Shown piece by piece: positions 43,901 to 52,417 of a DNA stretch of 64,000 nt. The notes below the pieces were generated by a model, which did not search any database, was not told the DNA's origin, and worked only from the letters and a program-made list of their open reading frames with translations. The position numbers were made by a program, and so were the translations under genes. The stretch lies in assembly GCF_010499245.1 (NCBI RefSeq), contig NZ_JAAGOW010000001.1, positions 1,922,001-1,986,000 of the forward strand. Reading direction: 5' to 3'. Source of the DNA: Variovorax sp. WS11 (GTDB lineage Bacteria > Pseudomonadota > Gammaproteobacteria > Burkholderiales > Burkholderiaceae_C). The number at the start of each line of letters is the position of its first letter. The stretch's first letter is position 1.

Positions 43901-45555
43901 GGCGGCGCGACGCCCCTCAGCTGAGCCACCAAGGCCACGGCGTCCGCCGGCACGCGATCGCCGCGCCAGGCCACATGCTGGTCGGCGCGGCACAGCACCA
44001 GGCGATGGCGGTAGGCACGCGGGATCTCCCTGGCGTCCACGTCGAGCACCGCGAGCGGCAAGCGCGCTTCGCGGGCCGCCTTCTCAAGCGCGCCAATCTC
44101 GACGCGGCGATCGAAGCGCAGCAGCGTGTAGCCGGGGCCGAAGGCGTCGTAGAGTGAACGCCCGTCGGCCAGCCACAGGTGCGGTGCGCGGCAGCCCGGC
44201 ACGGTGGAGGGCGTGAAGTCGCCCATGGTGTAGGCGGGTGCCGGCTCGCCGTCGGCCACGATGATGGGCGAGCGCATGTAGAAGTAGCCGAAGTTGAGGC
44301 CGGCGCAGCAGAACTGCTGCATGTTCAGGTCATAGGCCTCGCGCCCGATCTCGGCGCGCAGCGCATCGCCCTCGGGCCCCGGCGCCTCGATGTCGCTCGG
44401 CACGGCGCGGCGCGCGCGGATCATCTTCTGCGCATGGTCCATCGCGAATTGCGAGACCTGCTCCGTGATCGGCTGGCGCTCGGCCTGGTAGGCATCGAGG
44501 ATGCGTTCGTCGGCCCAGCCCTGCACGCAGGCCGCGAGCAGCCACGAGAGGTTGATCGCATCGGCGATGCCGGCATTCATGCCGTAGCCCGCGTAGGGCA
44601 CCCACAGGTGCGCCGCGTCGCCGGCGATGAACACCCGGCGCTCGCGGAAGCGGTCGGCCACCAGCCGGCGGCCCACCCAGTCCTCCTTGCTGATCACCTC
44701 GTAGTCGAAGTCCTCGCCCACGCCGAGGATCTCGCGGATCGAGCGGTCGCGGTCCACCGAATCGAACTCCGGCTCCTCGGCATTCAGATGGTTGTGCACC
44801 AGCCAGGTCTCGTGCCCGTCGATGGCGAACATCGTGCCGCAGCGGCGCGGATTGACCGAGTAGTAGGACCAGGCCGGCTTGCCGGGGATCAGCGCGCGCA
44901 GCTGCGGCGCGCGGATGTAGGTCGACTGCACGCGCTGGATCACGGCCGTGCCTTCCAGCTTCGCGCCGATGCGCTTGCGCACGCCCGAACTGCCGCCGTC
45001 GCAGCCCACCAGGTAGCGGCAGCGGATGCGGCGGGTGTCGCCGGTGTCGAGGTCGGTGGCATCGGCCGTCACGCCGTCGGCGTCCTGCTCGAAGTCGCCC
45101 ACCTGCGTGCGGTTGAGCATGCGCACGTTCGGCAGCGCGGCGGCGTGCTCGAGCAGGATCGGCTCCAGGAAGAGCTGATTGATGCGATGCGGCGGCTCCG
45201 GCGTGGGCCACCAGGCGTCCGGGCCCTCGGTCTCAGTGTAGCGGTCGCGCCGGCAAGGGATGGGGATGCGCGTGAGCTCGATGCCCGTCACGCTGGTGCG
45301 GAACACCACGTCGTTCGGATGGTCGGCCGGCAGCCCCGCATCGCGCAGCTTCTGCGCCACGCCCAGGCGGCGGAACTGCTCCATGGTGCGCGCCGCCACG
45401 TGGTTGCACTTGACGTTGGGCGGCTCGGCATAGCGGCGCGTCTCGGCCACCAGCACCTTCACGCCGCGCGAGGCCAGGTCCATTGCCAGCGTCAGGCCCA
45501 CCGGGCCGGCGCCGACGACCAGGACGTCGGCCTTCAGTTCTTCCTGTTCGTGCAT
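43894..45555 (-). CDS. FAD-dependent aromatic hydroxylase (PheA/TfdB type)
   Basis: 553 aa from the ATG at 45555. FAD GxGxxG motif ADVLVVGAGPVGLTLAMDLASRG at the N-terminus, the DG motif in YLVGCDGGSSGVRKRIG, and GD motif RVFIAGDAAHLWVPYAGYGMNAG. A C-terminal thioredoxin-like lobe with ADQHVAWRGD ends in the usual way (RPDxxVAWR-like). These enzymes hydroxylate phenolic or similar compounds. The Bug receptor gene is just 4 bp upstream, so the two probably act in uptake and attack of the same aromatic acid. Confidence 0.9.
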   Translation of the reverse strand: MHEQEELKADVLVVGAGPVGLTLAMDLASRGVKVLVAETRRYAEPPNVKCNHVAARTMEQFRRLGVAQKLRDAGLPADHPNDVVFRTSVTGIELTRIPIPCRRDRYTETEGPDAWWPTPEPPHRINQLFLEPILLEHAAALPNVRMLNRTQVGDFEQDADGVTADATDLDTGDTRRIRCRYLVGCDGGSSGVRKRIGAKLEGTAVIQRVQSTYIRAPQLRALIPGKPAWSYYSVNPRRCGTMFAIDGHETWLVHNHLNAEEPEFDSVDRDRSIREILGVGEDFDYEVISKEDWVGRRLVADRFRERRVFIAGDAAHLWVPYAGYGMNAGIADAINLSWLLAACVQGWADERILDAYQAERQPITEQVSQFAMDHAQKMIRARRAVPSDIEAPGPEGDALRAEIGREAYDLNMQQFCCAGLNFGYFYMRSPIIVADGEPAPAYTMGDFTPSTVPGCRAPHLWLADGRSLYDAFGPGYTLLRFDRRVEIGALEKAAREARLPLAVLDVDAREIPRAYRHRLVLCRADQHVAWRGDRVPADAVALVAQLRGVAPPQ

Positions 45556-45559
45556 GTCC

Positions 45560-46543
45560 TCAATCCAGCTTGATGTTGGCGGCCTTGATGACTTGGGCCC
45601 ATTTTTTTGTTTCGGCGCGGATGTAGTCGTCGAAGGCCTTGGGCGTGCCGGGCGCGGGCTCCACGCCGAGGTTGCGCATGGCGGCCTGGATCTGCTCGTC
45701 CCTGAGCGCGGCGTTGATCTCGGCATTCAGGCGCGCCACGATCGGCGCGGGCGTCTCGGCCGGCGCCACCACGCCGAACCAGCCTGTGGAGTCGTAGCCG
45801 GGCAGCCCGGCCTCGGCCACCGTCGGCACCTCCGGCAGCATGGGGAGGCGCTGCGGGCTGCTCACCGCAAAGGCGAGCAGCTTGCCGGCCTTGATCTGCT
45901 GCAGCGACGAGGGCAGGTCCACCACCGCCAGCGGGATCTGGCCCGCCATCGCGTCGACGGCCGCCGGGCCGGAGCCGCGGTAGGGCACCTCCACCAGCTT
46001 CACCTCCGCCATCTGCGCGAAGAGCGCGGCCGACAGGTGCATGGCCGTGCCGTTGCCGCCGTGGCCGATCGAGAGCTTGCCCGGCTGCGCGCGCGCCAGC
46101 GCGAGCAGCTCGGCCTGCGTCTTCGCGCCGATGGAGGGATGGCCCACGATCACGAAGGGGATGGCGGCCAGCATGGCCACCGGCTTGAGATCCTTCTGCG
46201 GATCGAAGGGCATCTGCGCATAGAGGCTGCTGTTGGCCGACAGCGCCCCGGCCGCGCCCACGCCCAGCGTGTAGCCGTCGCCCGGCGACTTGACCACCGC
46301 CGTGAGCCCGACGTTGCCGCCGGCACCGGGACGGTTGTCCACCACCACCGGCTGGCCGAGCCTGTCGTTGAGCTTCGGCACCAGCATGCGCACCACCGCA
46401 TCGGCGCTGCCGCCGGGCGGGAAGGTGACGATCACGCGGATCGGCTTGTGAGGGAAGTCGGCGGGCGCCTGGGCGCGCGCGGGTCCGGCGAGCAGCGCGG
46501 CGGCCGCGACGAGCAGGCCCAGGGCGCGGGCGAGTGTCTTCAT
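45560..46543 (-). CDS. Bug-family (TctC) tripartite tricarboxylate-type solute receptor
   Basis: 327 aa from the ATG at 46543, with signal peptide to AQA (about 24). TctC fold: IRVIVTFPPGGSADAVVRML, VVVDNRPGAGGNVG, FVIVGHP, and VPTVAEAGLPGYDSTGWFGVVAPAETP near the C-terminus. Bug receptors are hugely amplified in Bordetella/Variovorax relatives. There are no TctAB membrane genes here, so it works with unlinked permeases or as a sensor. Divergent from the LysR gene that probably controls it. Confidence 0.9.
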   Translation of the reverse strand: MKTLARALGLLVAAAALLAGPARAQAPADFPHKPIRVIVTFPPGGSADAVVRMLVPKLNDRLGQPVVVDNRPGAGGNVGLTAVVKSPGDGYTLGVGAAGALSANSSLYAQMPFDPQKDLKPVAMLAAIPFVIVGHPSIGAKTQAELLALARAQPGKLSIGHGGNGTAMHLSAALFAQMAEVKLVEVPYRGSGPAAVDAMAGQIPLAVVDLPSSLQQIKAGKLLAFAVSSPQRLPMLPEVPTVAEAGLPGYDSTGWFGVVAPAETPAPIVARLNAEINAALRDEQIQAAMRNLGVEPAPGTPKAFDDYIRAETKKWAQVIKAANIKLD

Positions 46544-46636
46544 GCGTGTTCCTTGTCGATGTCTCCGGGACGCATTGGACGGCAGCGCCATTCATTCGTA
46601 AATCAATAAATTCCGAACGAAATATGATTCGACCTG
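46544..46636. promoter_or_regulatory. AT-rich divergent promoter region between Bug receptor and lysR genes
   Basis: Between the two starts the sequence turns AT-rich, with the inverted pair TTCGT (46595–46599) and ACGAA (46617–46621) spaced by 17. This geometry (dyad around an AT-rich centre) is typical of LysR-binding sites. Confidence 0.45.
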
Positions 46637-47551
46637 ATGAATCCTCTGCCCAAGTTCAGCCCCACCATCCGCCAGCTGCGCGCCTTCGTCGCGGTGCATC
46701 AGTTGCGCAAGCTCAGCGCGGCGGCCGAGAAGCTGTTCGTCACGCAGTCGGCGGTCAGCATGCTGATCCGGCAGCTCGAGGAAGGGCTGGGCACGCGGCT
46801 CTTCGACCGCACCACGCGCTCGTTGCAGGCCACTGCGGCGGCCAACGAAATGCTGCCCGCGGCCGAGCGCATCCTGCGCGACGTCGATTCGCTCTCGGCC
46901 GACTTCCGCGAGCTCGCGCAGCTGCAGCGCGGCCGCATCTGCCTGGCGATCACGCCCACGCTCGCCTCCTTCCTGCTGCCGGACGCGATCCGCCGCTTCG
47001 GCGAGGCGCATCCGGGCGTGCGCGTGGTGGTGGACGACTGCGCGCCCGACCAGTTCGTCCCGCGCATCCTCGGCGAGCATGTGGACTTCGGCATCGGCAC
47101 GCCCGAGCGGCCCGGCGCCGAGGTCGAGACCCAGACGCTGATGCGCGACCATCTAAGCCTGGTCTGCGCGCGCGGCCACGTGCTGGCGGGAAGCAAGAAG
47201 CCCGTGCGCTGGGCCGACCTGGCCGGCCATCCCGTCATCACCGTGCGGCCGGGCTACGGCATCCGGCCCCTGATCGACGCCACGGCCGCGCAGGCCGGCG
47301 TGGCGCTCGACGTGGTCAACGAGGTGTCCTTCCTGTCGACCGCGCTGTGGATGACGGCCAGCGGCATGGGGCCGTCGATCATGCCCTCGGCCTTTGCCCG
47401 GGCGGCGGGCGATGCCGCGCTGGTGGTGCGCAGCCTGACGGCGCCGCGCGTGTCGCGCGACGTCTTCGTGGTGACCAAGCGGGGCCGCTCGCTGTCGGCG
47501 GCAAGCCGCAGTTTCATCGAGACGCTGCAGCGGGCGTTGAAGAAGGGTTGA
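46637..47551 (+). CDS. LysR-type transcriptional regulator
   Basis: 304 aa. N-terminal winged helix (QLRAFVAVHQLRKLSAAAEKLFVTQSAVSMLIRQLEEGLG), then effector-binding domain (GRICLAITPTLASFLLPDAIR). Divergently placed to the receptor/hydroxylase genes, which it most likely controls. Confidence 0.92.
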   Translation: MNPLPKFSPTIRQLRAFVAVHQLRKLSAAAEKLFVTQSAVSMLIRQLEEGLGTRLFDRTTRSLQATAAANEMLPAAERILRDVDSLSADFRELAQLQRGRICLAITPTLASFLLPDAIRRFGEAHPGVRVVVDDCAPDQFVPRILGEHVDFGIGTPERPGAEVETQTLMRDHLSLVCARGHVLAGSKKPVRWADLAGHPVITVRPGYGIRPLIDATAAQAGVALDVVNEVSFLSTALWMTASGMGPSIMPSAFARAAGDAALVVRSLTAPRVSRDVFVVTKRGRSLSAASRSFIETLQRALKKG

Positions 47552-47565
47552 GCCGGGCGCCCTCG

Positions 47566-48183
47566 TTACAGCGCAGGGCGCGGCCGCTGGACCCAGAGCT
47601 GGACCGAAGGCCGTGCCCATTGCGCCTTGGCATAGCGGGCCAGGCGCGGCGACATCTCGTCGCCATTCAGGATCAACCGGTTGAGCATCAGCGCGAGGTC
47701 GACATCGGCGATGGACCATTGGTCGAACAGGTGGTCCCCACCATGGCTCAGCAGCTTGGTAGCGACCGCGATGAGCTTCTGGGAGGCATCGAACGCCGCC
47801 GGCGAGAGCGGCCGCGAAACCGGTCCGTAGAAGACGACCTCGGTGGTCCGTTCCTGCCGCAGGGGCCCCAGGTCGCTGCGCAGCCAGGCCTGCACCTGCC
47901 GCGCGCGGGCCCGCGATCGGGGGTGCCGCGGAAAGAGCAGCGGGCCGGGAAAGACTTCGTCCAGGTACTCGGCGATCGCCGAGGATTCGGACAGCGCGAA
48001 GTCGCCTTCGACCAGCGTGGGCACGCGGCGCGTCAGGGAGACGCCTGCGAACGATGGGGCCTGGTTTGCGCCGGCACCGAGATCGAGCGCCTCGACGTCG
48101 AAGGAGAGCCCCTTCTCCTTGAGCGCCACGAAGGCGGACATGGCGTAAGGCGATGCGAACTGGGAATCTACGTACAGCAGCAT
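47566..48183 (-). CDS. Glutathione S-transferase
   Basis: 205 aa. Thioredoxin-like N-lobe (YVDSQFASPYAMSAFVALKEKG, then SLTRRVPTLVEGDFALSESSAIAEYLDE with the cis-Pro and the Glu-Ser glutathione-contact pair) and an all-helical C-lobe. The YfcF-like sequence of the N-lobe is recognised. It lies 14 bp from the LysR stop, convergently. Confidence 0.9.
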   Translation of the reverse strand: MLLYVDSQFASPYAMSAFVALKEKGLSFDVEALDLGAGANQAPSFAGVSLTRRVPTLVEGDFALSESSAIAEYLDEVFPGPLLFPRHPRSRARARQVQAWLRSDLGPLRQERTTEVVFYGPVSRPLSPAAFDASQKLIAVATKLLSHGGDHLFDQWSIADVDLALMLNRLILNGDEMSPRLARYAKAQWARPSVQLWVQRPRPAL

Positions 48184-48258
48184 GACTTTTCCGTGGTGGC
48201 CGGGAGGCTGCGACCATAGCGCATCCGGCGACCGCCGGTGCCGCCGGGCGCGCCGCGC

Positions 48259-48534
48259 TCAGGCCGGCTGGAAATGTTGTTGGATGCGCTGCGCCAGCCG
48301 CTTGGGGTGGCGGCACAGCGCGTCGATGGGGTAAGAGCCCACGAAGAGGCCGTTCACATTGAGTTCCACGCTCGCGAAATAGGGTCCCAGCGAAGCGCCG
48401 GCGTCGAACAGGCAATAGGCCAGCGAATCGTAGGTGCCGCTGTCGCCCGCCGGCCCCGCACCGGCGACGAAGGCGCTGATGCGGTAGCTGAAGGCGTTCG
48501 ATCCGACGCGTTGGATTTCGACCAGGGGCTTCAT
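48259..48534 (-). CDS. Hypothetical protein, 91 aa
   Basis: Start ATG at 48534. Small soluble protein without signal peptide; sequence includes FSYRISAFVAGAG and AYCLFDAGASLGPYFASVELNVNG, then a C-terminal amphipathic stretch (CRHPKRLAQRIQQHF). I do not recognise a family. Divergent from the LuxR-type regulator gene. Confidence 0.6.
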   Translation of the reverse strand: MKPLVEIQRVGSNAFSYRISAFVAGAGPAGDSGTYDSLAYCLFDAGASLGPYFASVELNVNGLFVGSYPIDALCRHPKRLAQRIQQHFQPA

Positions 48535-48667
48535 TCGACTGCGGGCGAAGGGACAGGAGCGTGAAATTGTTGGGAGCCTGATGGTCGCCGCTGCGCCGGA
48601 TTGCGTAAATAGTCCAATTGGACCGGGCGCAGAGAGGGGGGACTTGGGCAGAATGCCTGGACGCTCC

Positions 48668-48724
48668 CCTGCCCTGCCGCCTGCCTGCCTTTCTGCCTGT
48701 CTGCCTCCCTGTCTGTTTGCCTCC
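48668..48724 (+). repeat. A-free CTGCC/CTGTCTG low-complexity leader
   Basis: A stretch of about 55 bases made only of C, T and G, with repeated CTGCC and CTGT units, immediately before the ATG at 48725 of the LuxR regulator. It holds no Shine–Dalgarno sequence. Encoded in frame it would add a Pro/Cys/Leu-rich tail from an ATG at 48653. Confidence 0.6.
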
Positions 48725-49339
48725 ATGCTGCCGCCCCGCATCCTCCTCGTCGACGACCATGCGCTGTTCCGCAGCGGGCTGCGCATGGTGCTTGCCGCCG
48801 GCATCGGCGATCTGGAGGTGGCGGAGGCCGCCTCGCTCGAGGAGGCCTTGCGCACCTCGATGCAGGAGCCGGCGCTGGTGCTGCTGGACATCCAGCTGCA
48901 CGGGCTCAACGGCCTGGAAGGCATCGCGCTGGTCCGGCGCAAGTGGCCGCAGGCGCTGGTGGTGATCCTGTCCTCGGAGGTCTCGCCGCAGAAGGTCCGG
49001 CTGGCCATGGAGCGCGGCGCCGCCGCCTTCGTCTCCAAGGCCGAACCGGCCGCCAAGATCCTGGCGGTGATCGGCCAGCTGCGCCAGGGCTTGCCCGTGG
49101 CGGCCGATGGCCTGCCGGCGGGCGCGTGCGGCGAGGGCTCGCAGCCGCTGCTCACGCCGCGCCAGGGCGAGGTGCTCGACCTGATGTGCCAGGGCCTGTC
49201 CAACAAGCTCATCGGCCGGCGCCTCAACCTGTCCGAGAACACCGTGCGCGGCCATGTGCAGGCGGTGCTGGCGGCGCTGCAGGTCTCCAGCCGTTCCGAA
49301 GCCGGCTTCGCGGCGCGGCAGCGCGGGCTCGTGGCCTGA
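48725..49339 (+). CDS. LuxR/NarL-type response regulator
   Basis: 204 aa from the ATG at 48725; an in-frame ATG at 48653 is possible but would add a low-complexity tail. Receiver with VDDHALF, acceptor Asp55 (VLLDIQLHG) and FVSKAEP, then a GerE HTH (LTPRQGEVLDLMCQGLSNKLIGRRLNLSENTVRGHVQAVL). Its TGA shares an A with the start of the hybrid kinase, so they are translated together. Confidence 0.92.
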   Translation: MLPPRILLVDDHALFRSGLRMVLAAGIGDLEVAEAASLEEALRTSMQEPALVLLDIQLHGLNGLEGIALVRRKWPQALVVILSSEVSPQKVRLAMERGAAAFVSKAEPAAKILAVIGQLRQGLPVAADGLPAGACGEGSQPLLTPRQGEVLDLMCQGLSNKLIGRRLNLSENTVRGHVQAVLAALQVSSRSEAGFAARQRGLVA

Positions 49340-51141
49340 TGGTGAAGGCGTCGCGCCTGCCCGAGGACCGCATGCTGGTGGAACAGCTGCGCCTGCAGCT
49401 GGGCAACATCGGCGCCTCGGTGATCCCGACCATCCTGCTGGCGCTGCTGCTGGTCTGGGTGCTCTCCAACGAATCCAACGCACTCGCGATGCGGGCCTGG
49501 GCCGGCGTCATCATCCTGATCAAGCTCTACCTCGCCCGGGATGCACGGCGGCTGCTCGCCACCGAGATCAGTCCCGCGAGCGCACGCGGGCTGCTGATGC
49601 GCAAGCTGGTGCTCAACCTCATCGACGGCGCGGCCTGGGGCTCCCTGGCCTGGGCCGCACTGGGCACCACCACGATGGCCGGCAACGTGCTGGTGCTGGC
49701 AGTGCTGGCGGGCGTCGCCGGCAGCTCCATGTCTTCGCTGGCACCGATCTTTCCGGCATTCATCATCTTCGGCGCCACCGAGCTGATCGTGCTCGGCTCC
49801 AAGCTGTGGACGATGGGCGACCCGGCCTACGACGCCCTCGGGGTGGCCGCGATCATCTACAGCGCGGCCCTGGTGGGGCAGGCGCGCAACGGCTCGCGCG
49901 CGGCGCGCCGGGCCATCGGGCTGCGCTTCGAGAACCACGAGCTGATCGAGCGCCTGCGCATCGAGACCGAGCATGCGCAGGCCGCGCACCGCACGGCCGA
50001 GGAGGCCAACCTCGCCAAGTCCCGCTTCCTCGCAGCTGCCAGCCACGACCTGCGCCAGCCGATCCACGCGCAGGGCCTGTTCCTCGAGGTGCTGGCACGC
50101 AGCAAGCTCTCGGCCGACCAGTACGACGCGCTGGCCAACGCGCGCGCCACCTGGCAGGCCTCGGCCGAGATGCTCGACACGCTGCTGGACTTCTCGCGCA
50201 TCGAGGCCGGCGTGGTCGAGCCGCAGATGCAGGTCTTCCCGCTGCAGCCTCTGCTCAACAAGATCGAGAACGAGCTGGCGCCGCAGGCCGATGCCAAGGG
50301 CATCGTCTACCGCTCGCGCGAGACCCACGCGGCGGTGCGCTCCGATCCGGCGCTGGTGGCGCTGATCCTGCGCAACCTGGTGTCGAACGCGATCCGCTAC
50401 ACCGAGCAGGGCGGCGTGCTGGTCGCCTGCCGCGCGCGTGGCGAGCAGATGCTGATCGAGGTGTGGGACACCGGCATCGGCATCGAGCCCGCGCAGCACC
50501 AGGCGATCTTTCGCGAGTTCCACCAGTTGGGCAACGCCGAGCGCGACCGCCGCAAGGGCCTGGGCCTGGGCCTGGCCATCGCACAGGGCCTGGCACGGGC
50601 GCTGGGGCAGCCGCTCGCGCTGGTGTCGACGCCGGGGCGCGGCAGCGTCTTCCGGCTGGCCTTGCCTGCGGCGCGCGCCGGGGTGGTGGCCGAAGGCGCC
50701 GCCCAAGCGGTTCCGGGCTCGGCGCGCGGGTTCGACCTGCGCGTGCTGGTGATCGACGACGACGAATCCGTGCGCACCGGCATGCGCCAGCTGCTCGGCG
50801 CCTGGGGCTGCGTCTGCGACGTGGCCGACTCCATCGAGGAAGCGCAGGCCCTGGCGCGTGCGCACCGCCCGGGCCTGGTGATCAGCGACTACCGGCTGCG
50901 CGAGCTGCGCACCGGCGCCGAGGCCATCGCGGCCTTGCGCGCGGAGTTCGGCGCGGACCTGCCGGCACTGCTGATCACCGGCGACACCGCGCCGCAGCGG
51001 CTGCGCGAGGCGCGCGCGACCGGCGTGCCGCTGCTGCACAAGCCGGTGCTGCCCAGCCAGCTCTACCGGGCGATGAGCGCGGTGCTGATGGGGCGCGAGC
51101 TCGATTCCTCTTTCGCGGGGCTCGAAATGCGCCGGGCCTGA
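49339..51141 (+). CDS. Hybrid sensor histidine kinase with receiver
   Basis: 600 aa. Several membrane helices about 25–180 (MASE-like), then DHp with FLAAASHDLRQPIHAQGLF (His236), ATPase with RNLVSNAIRYTEQGG, DTGIGIEPAQ and GLGLGLAIAQG, and receiver with VIDDDESV and SDYRLRE. The DLRQPIHA phosphoacceptor box is the same subtype as in the first hybrid kinase of the window. Paired with the LuxR regulator upstream. Confidence 0.92.
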   Translation: MVKASRLPEDRMLVEQLRLQLGNIGASVIPTILLALLLVWVLSNESNALAMRAWAGVIILIKLYLARDARRLLATEISPASARGLLMRKLVLNLIDGAAWGSLAWAALGTTTMAGNVLVLAVLAGVAGSSMSSLAPIFPAFIIFGATELIVLGSKLWTMGDPAYDALGVAAIIYSAALVGQARNGSRAARRAIGLRFENHELIERLRIETEHAQAAHRTAEEANLAKSRFLAAASHDLRQPIHAQGLFLEVLARSKLSADQYDALANARATWQASAEMLDTLLDFSRIEAGVVEPQMQVFPLQPLLNKIENELAPQADAKGIVYRSRETHAAVRSDPALVALILRNLVSNAIRYTEQGGVLVACRARGEQMLIEVWDTGIGIEPAQHQAIFREFHQLGNAERDRRKGLGLGLAIAQGLARALGQPLALVSTPGRGSVFRLALPAARAGVVAEGAAQAVPGSARGFDLRVLVIDDDESVRTGMRQLLGAWGCVCDVADSIEEAQALARAHRPGLVISDYRLRELRTGAEAIAALRAEFGADLPALLITGDTAPQRLREARATGVPLLHKPVLPSQLYRAMSAVLMGRELDSSFAGLEMRRA

Positions 51142-51144
51142 GCC

Positions 51145-51348
51145 TCACTCGCAGCGAAACAGCACGCCCTGCTCCGCCGGCGCCTTGCCCAGCATGCGGG
51201 CGGTCAACCCCTTCTCCCGGCAATGGTCGCCGGCCTGCACGTAGGTGATGGCACGCAGCGTGCCGTCGCGCAGCGGGACGACCTGGTTGGGCGGCACCCC
51301 GCAGCCGGCGATGAGCAAAGCGATGGAGAGGGATGCGAGCCAGTTCAT
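51145..51348 (-). CDS. Small lipoprotein, 67 aa
   Basis: Signal peptide with a lipobox (LLIAGC, Cys16), then 50 residues containing VVPLRDGTLRAITYVQAGDHCREKGL. Two further Cys. No family recognised; such small lipoproteins are often annotated as hypothetical. Convergent with the hybrid kinase, 3 bp apart. Confidence 0.65.
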   Translation of the reverse strand: MNWLASLSIALLIAGCGVPPNQVVPLRDGTLRAITYVQAGDHCREKGLTARMLGKAPAEQGVLFRCE

Positions 51349-51457
51349 CCGGGTATTCTGCAGTAGTTCCGCGGGCCCGCCGCCGCCGCGCGGCTCTATA
51401 ACCCGGGGCGGGCCTTCATCCGAAAACCGACCACCCTCCTCTCAAGCCGAGGTTTCC

Positions 51458-52273
51458 ATGACCCGTACCGTCGCCGAAAAGCGCGCCCTCTTCCGCCAGC
51501 TCCACGCCGAGGGCTGCTTCGTGCTGCCCAACCCCTGGGACCTGGGCAGCGCACGATTCCTGCAAAGCCTGGGCTTCCAGGCGCTGGCCACGACCAGCTC
51601 CGGCTTCGCCTGGTCGCGCGGCCATGCCGACGGCGCCCTTTCGCGCGCGCAGATCCTGGCCCACCTCCGCGAGCTCGTCGCCGCCACCGAGCTGCCCGTG
51701 AACGCGGACTTCGAGAGCGGCTTCGCCGCCGATCCGCAAGGCGTCGCCCAGAGCGTGCGCATGGCCATCGACACCGGCGTCGCTGCGCTGTCGATCGAGG
51801 ACTCGACGGGCGATGCGGACCATCCGCTGTACGACATCGACATAGCGGTGGCGCGCCTGCGCGCCGCGCGCGCGGCCATCGACCAGGAGGGCGGCGAAAC
51901 GCTGCTGGTCGGGCGGGCGGAGAACTTCTTCCAGGGCCGCCCCGACCTCCAGGACACCATCGCCCGGCTCAAGGCCTATGCGGAGGCTGGCGCCGACTGC
52001 CTCTACGCCCCCGGCATCCGAACCCGCGAGCAGATCGCGGCGGTGGTCGCCGCGGTGGCGCCCAAGCCGGTCAACCTGCTGGTCGGCGCCACCAGCGAGT
52101 TCACGCTGCAGGACATCGCCGCGCTGGGCGTGCGGCGCGTCAGCGTCGGCGGCGCGCTGGCGCGCGCGGCCTGGGGCGGCTTCATGCGCGCGGCCCGCAC
52201 GCTGCAGGAAGGGCGCTTCGACGGGTTCGCCGATGCCGCCTCGGGCGTGGAGCTCAACGGCCTGATGCGCTGA
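51458..52273 (+). CDS. Isocitrate lyase/PEP mutase-family enzyme
   Basis: 271 aa from the ATG at 51458. ICL/PEPM barrel: FVLPNPWDLGSARFLQSLGFQALATTSSGFAWSRG, LPVNADFESGF, VAALSIEDSTG and YAPGIRTREQIAAVV. The active-site Cys loop (KKCGH) of true isocitrate lyase is absent, so it belongs to the PEP-mutase/oxaloacetate-hydrolase side. Substrate unknown; C–C or C–P bond cleavage of a 2-oxo acid is expected. Confidence 0.88.
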   Translation: MTRTVAEKRALFRQLHAEGCFVLPNPWDLGSARFLQSLGFQALATTSSGFAWSRGHADGALSRAQILAHLRELVAATELPVNADFESGFAADPQGVAQSVRMAIDTGVAALSIEDSTGDADHPLYDIDIAVARLRAARAAIDQEGGETLLVGRAENFFQGRPDLQDTIARLKAYAEAGADCLYAPGIRTREQIAAVVAAVAPKPVNLLVGATSEFTLQDIAALGVRRVSVGGALARAAWGGFMRAARTLQEGRFDGFADAASGVELNGLMR

Positions 52274-52417
52274 CCGGTTCAGCGCCGGGCGGCGCGGCCG
52301 CTCGGATTCGAGGCGGTGCGCGACCAGGCGATCAGCGCATCGCTGAACTGCTTGCCGGGTGAGCGGGGGCGGTGTGCGTCGGCGACGCTGCGCGCGGCCG
52401 CTCAGAAGCCCAGCCGC

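Noticed and set aside
48259..51039. Very long minus-strand frame across the LuxR/hybrid kinase pair
   Set aside because: Only its last 92 codons (48259–48534) make a sensible protein outside the kinase genes; the rest is an antisense shadow.
52274..52417. Possible small RNA or gene between the PEP-mutase and lpxO genes
   Set aside because: Contains only a short TCAGCG/CGCTGA hairpin; no ribosome site, promoter or terminator.
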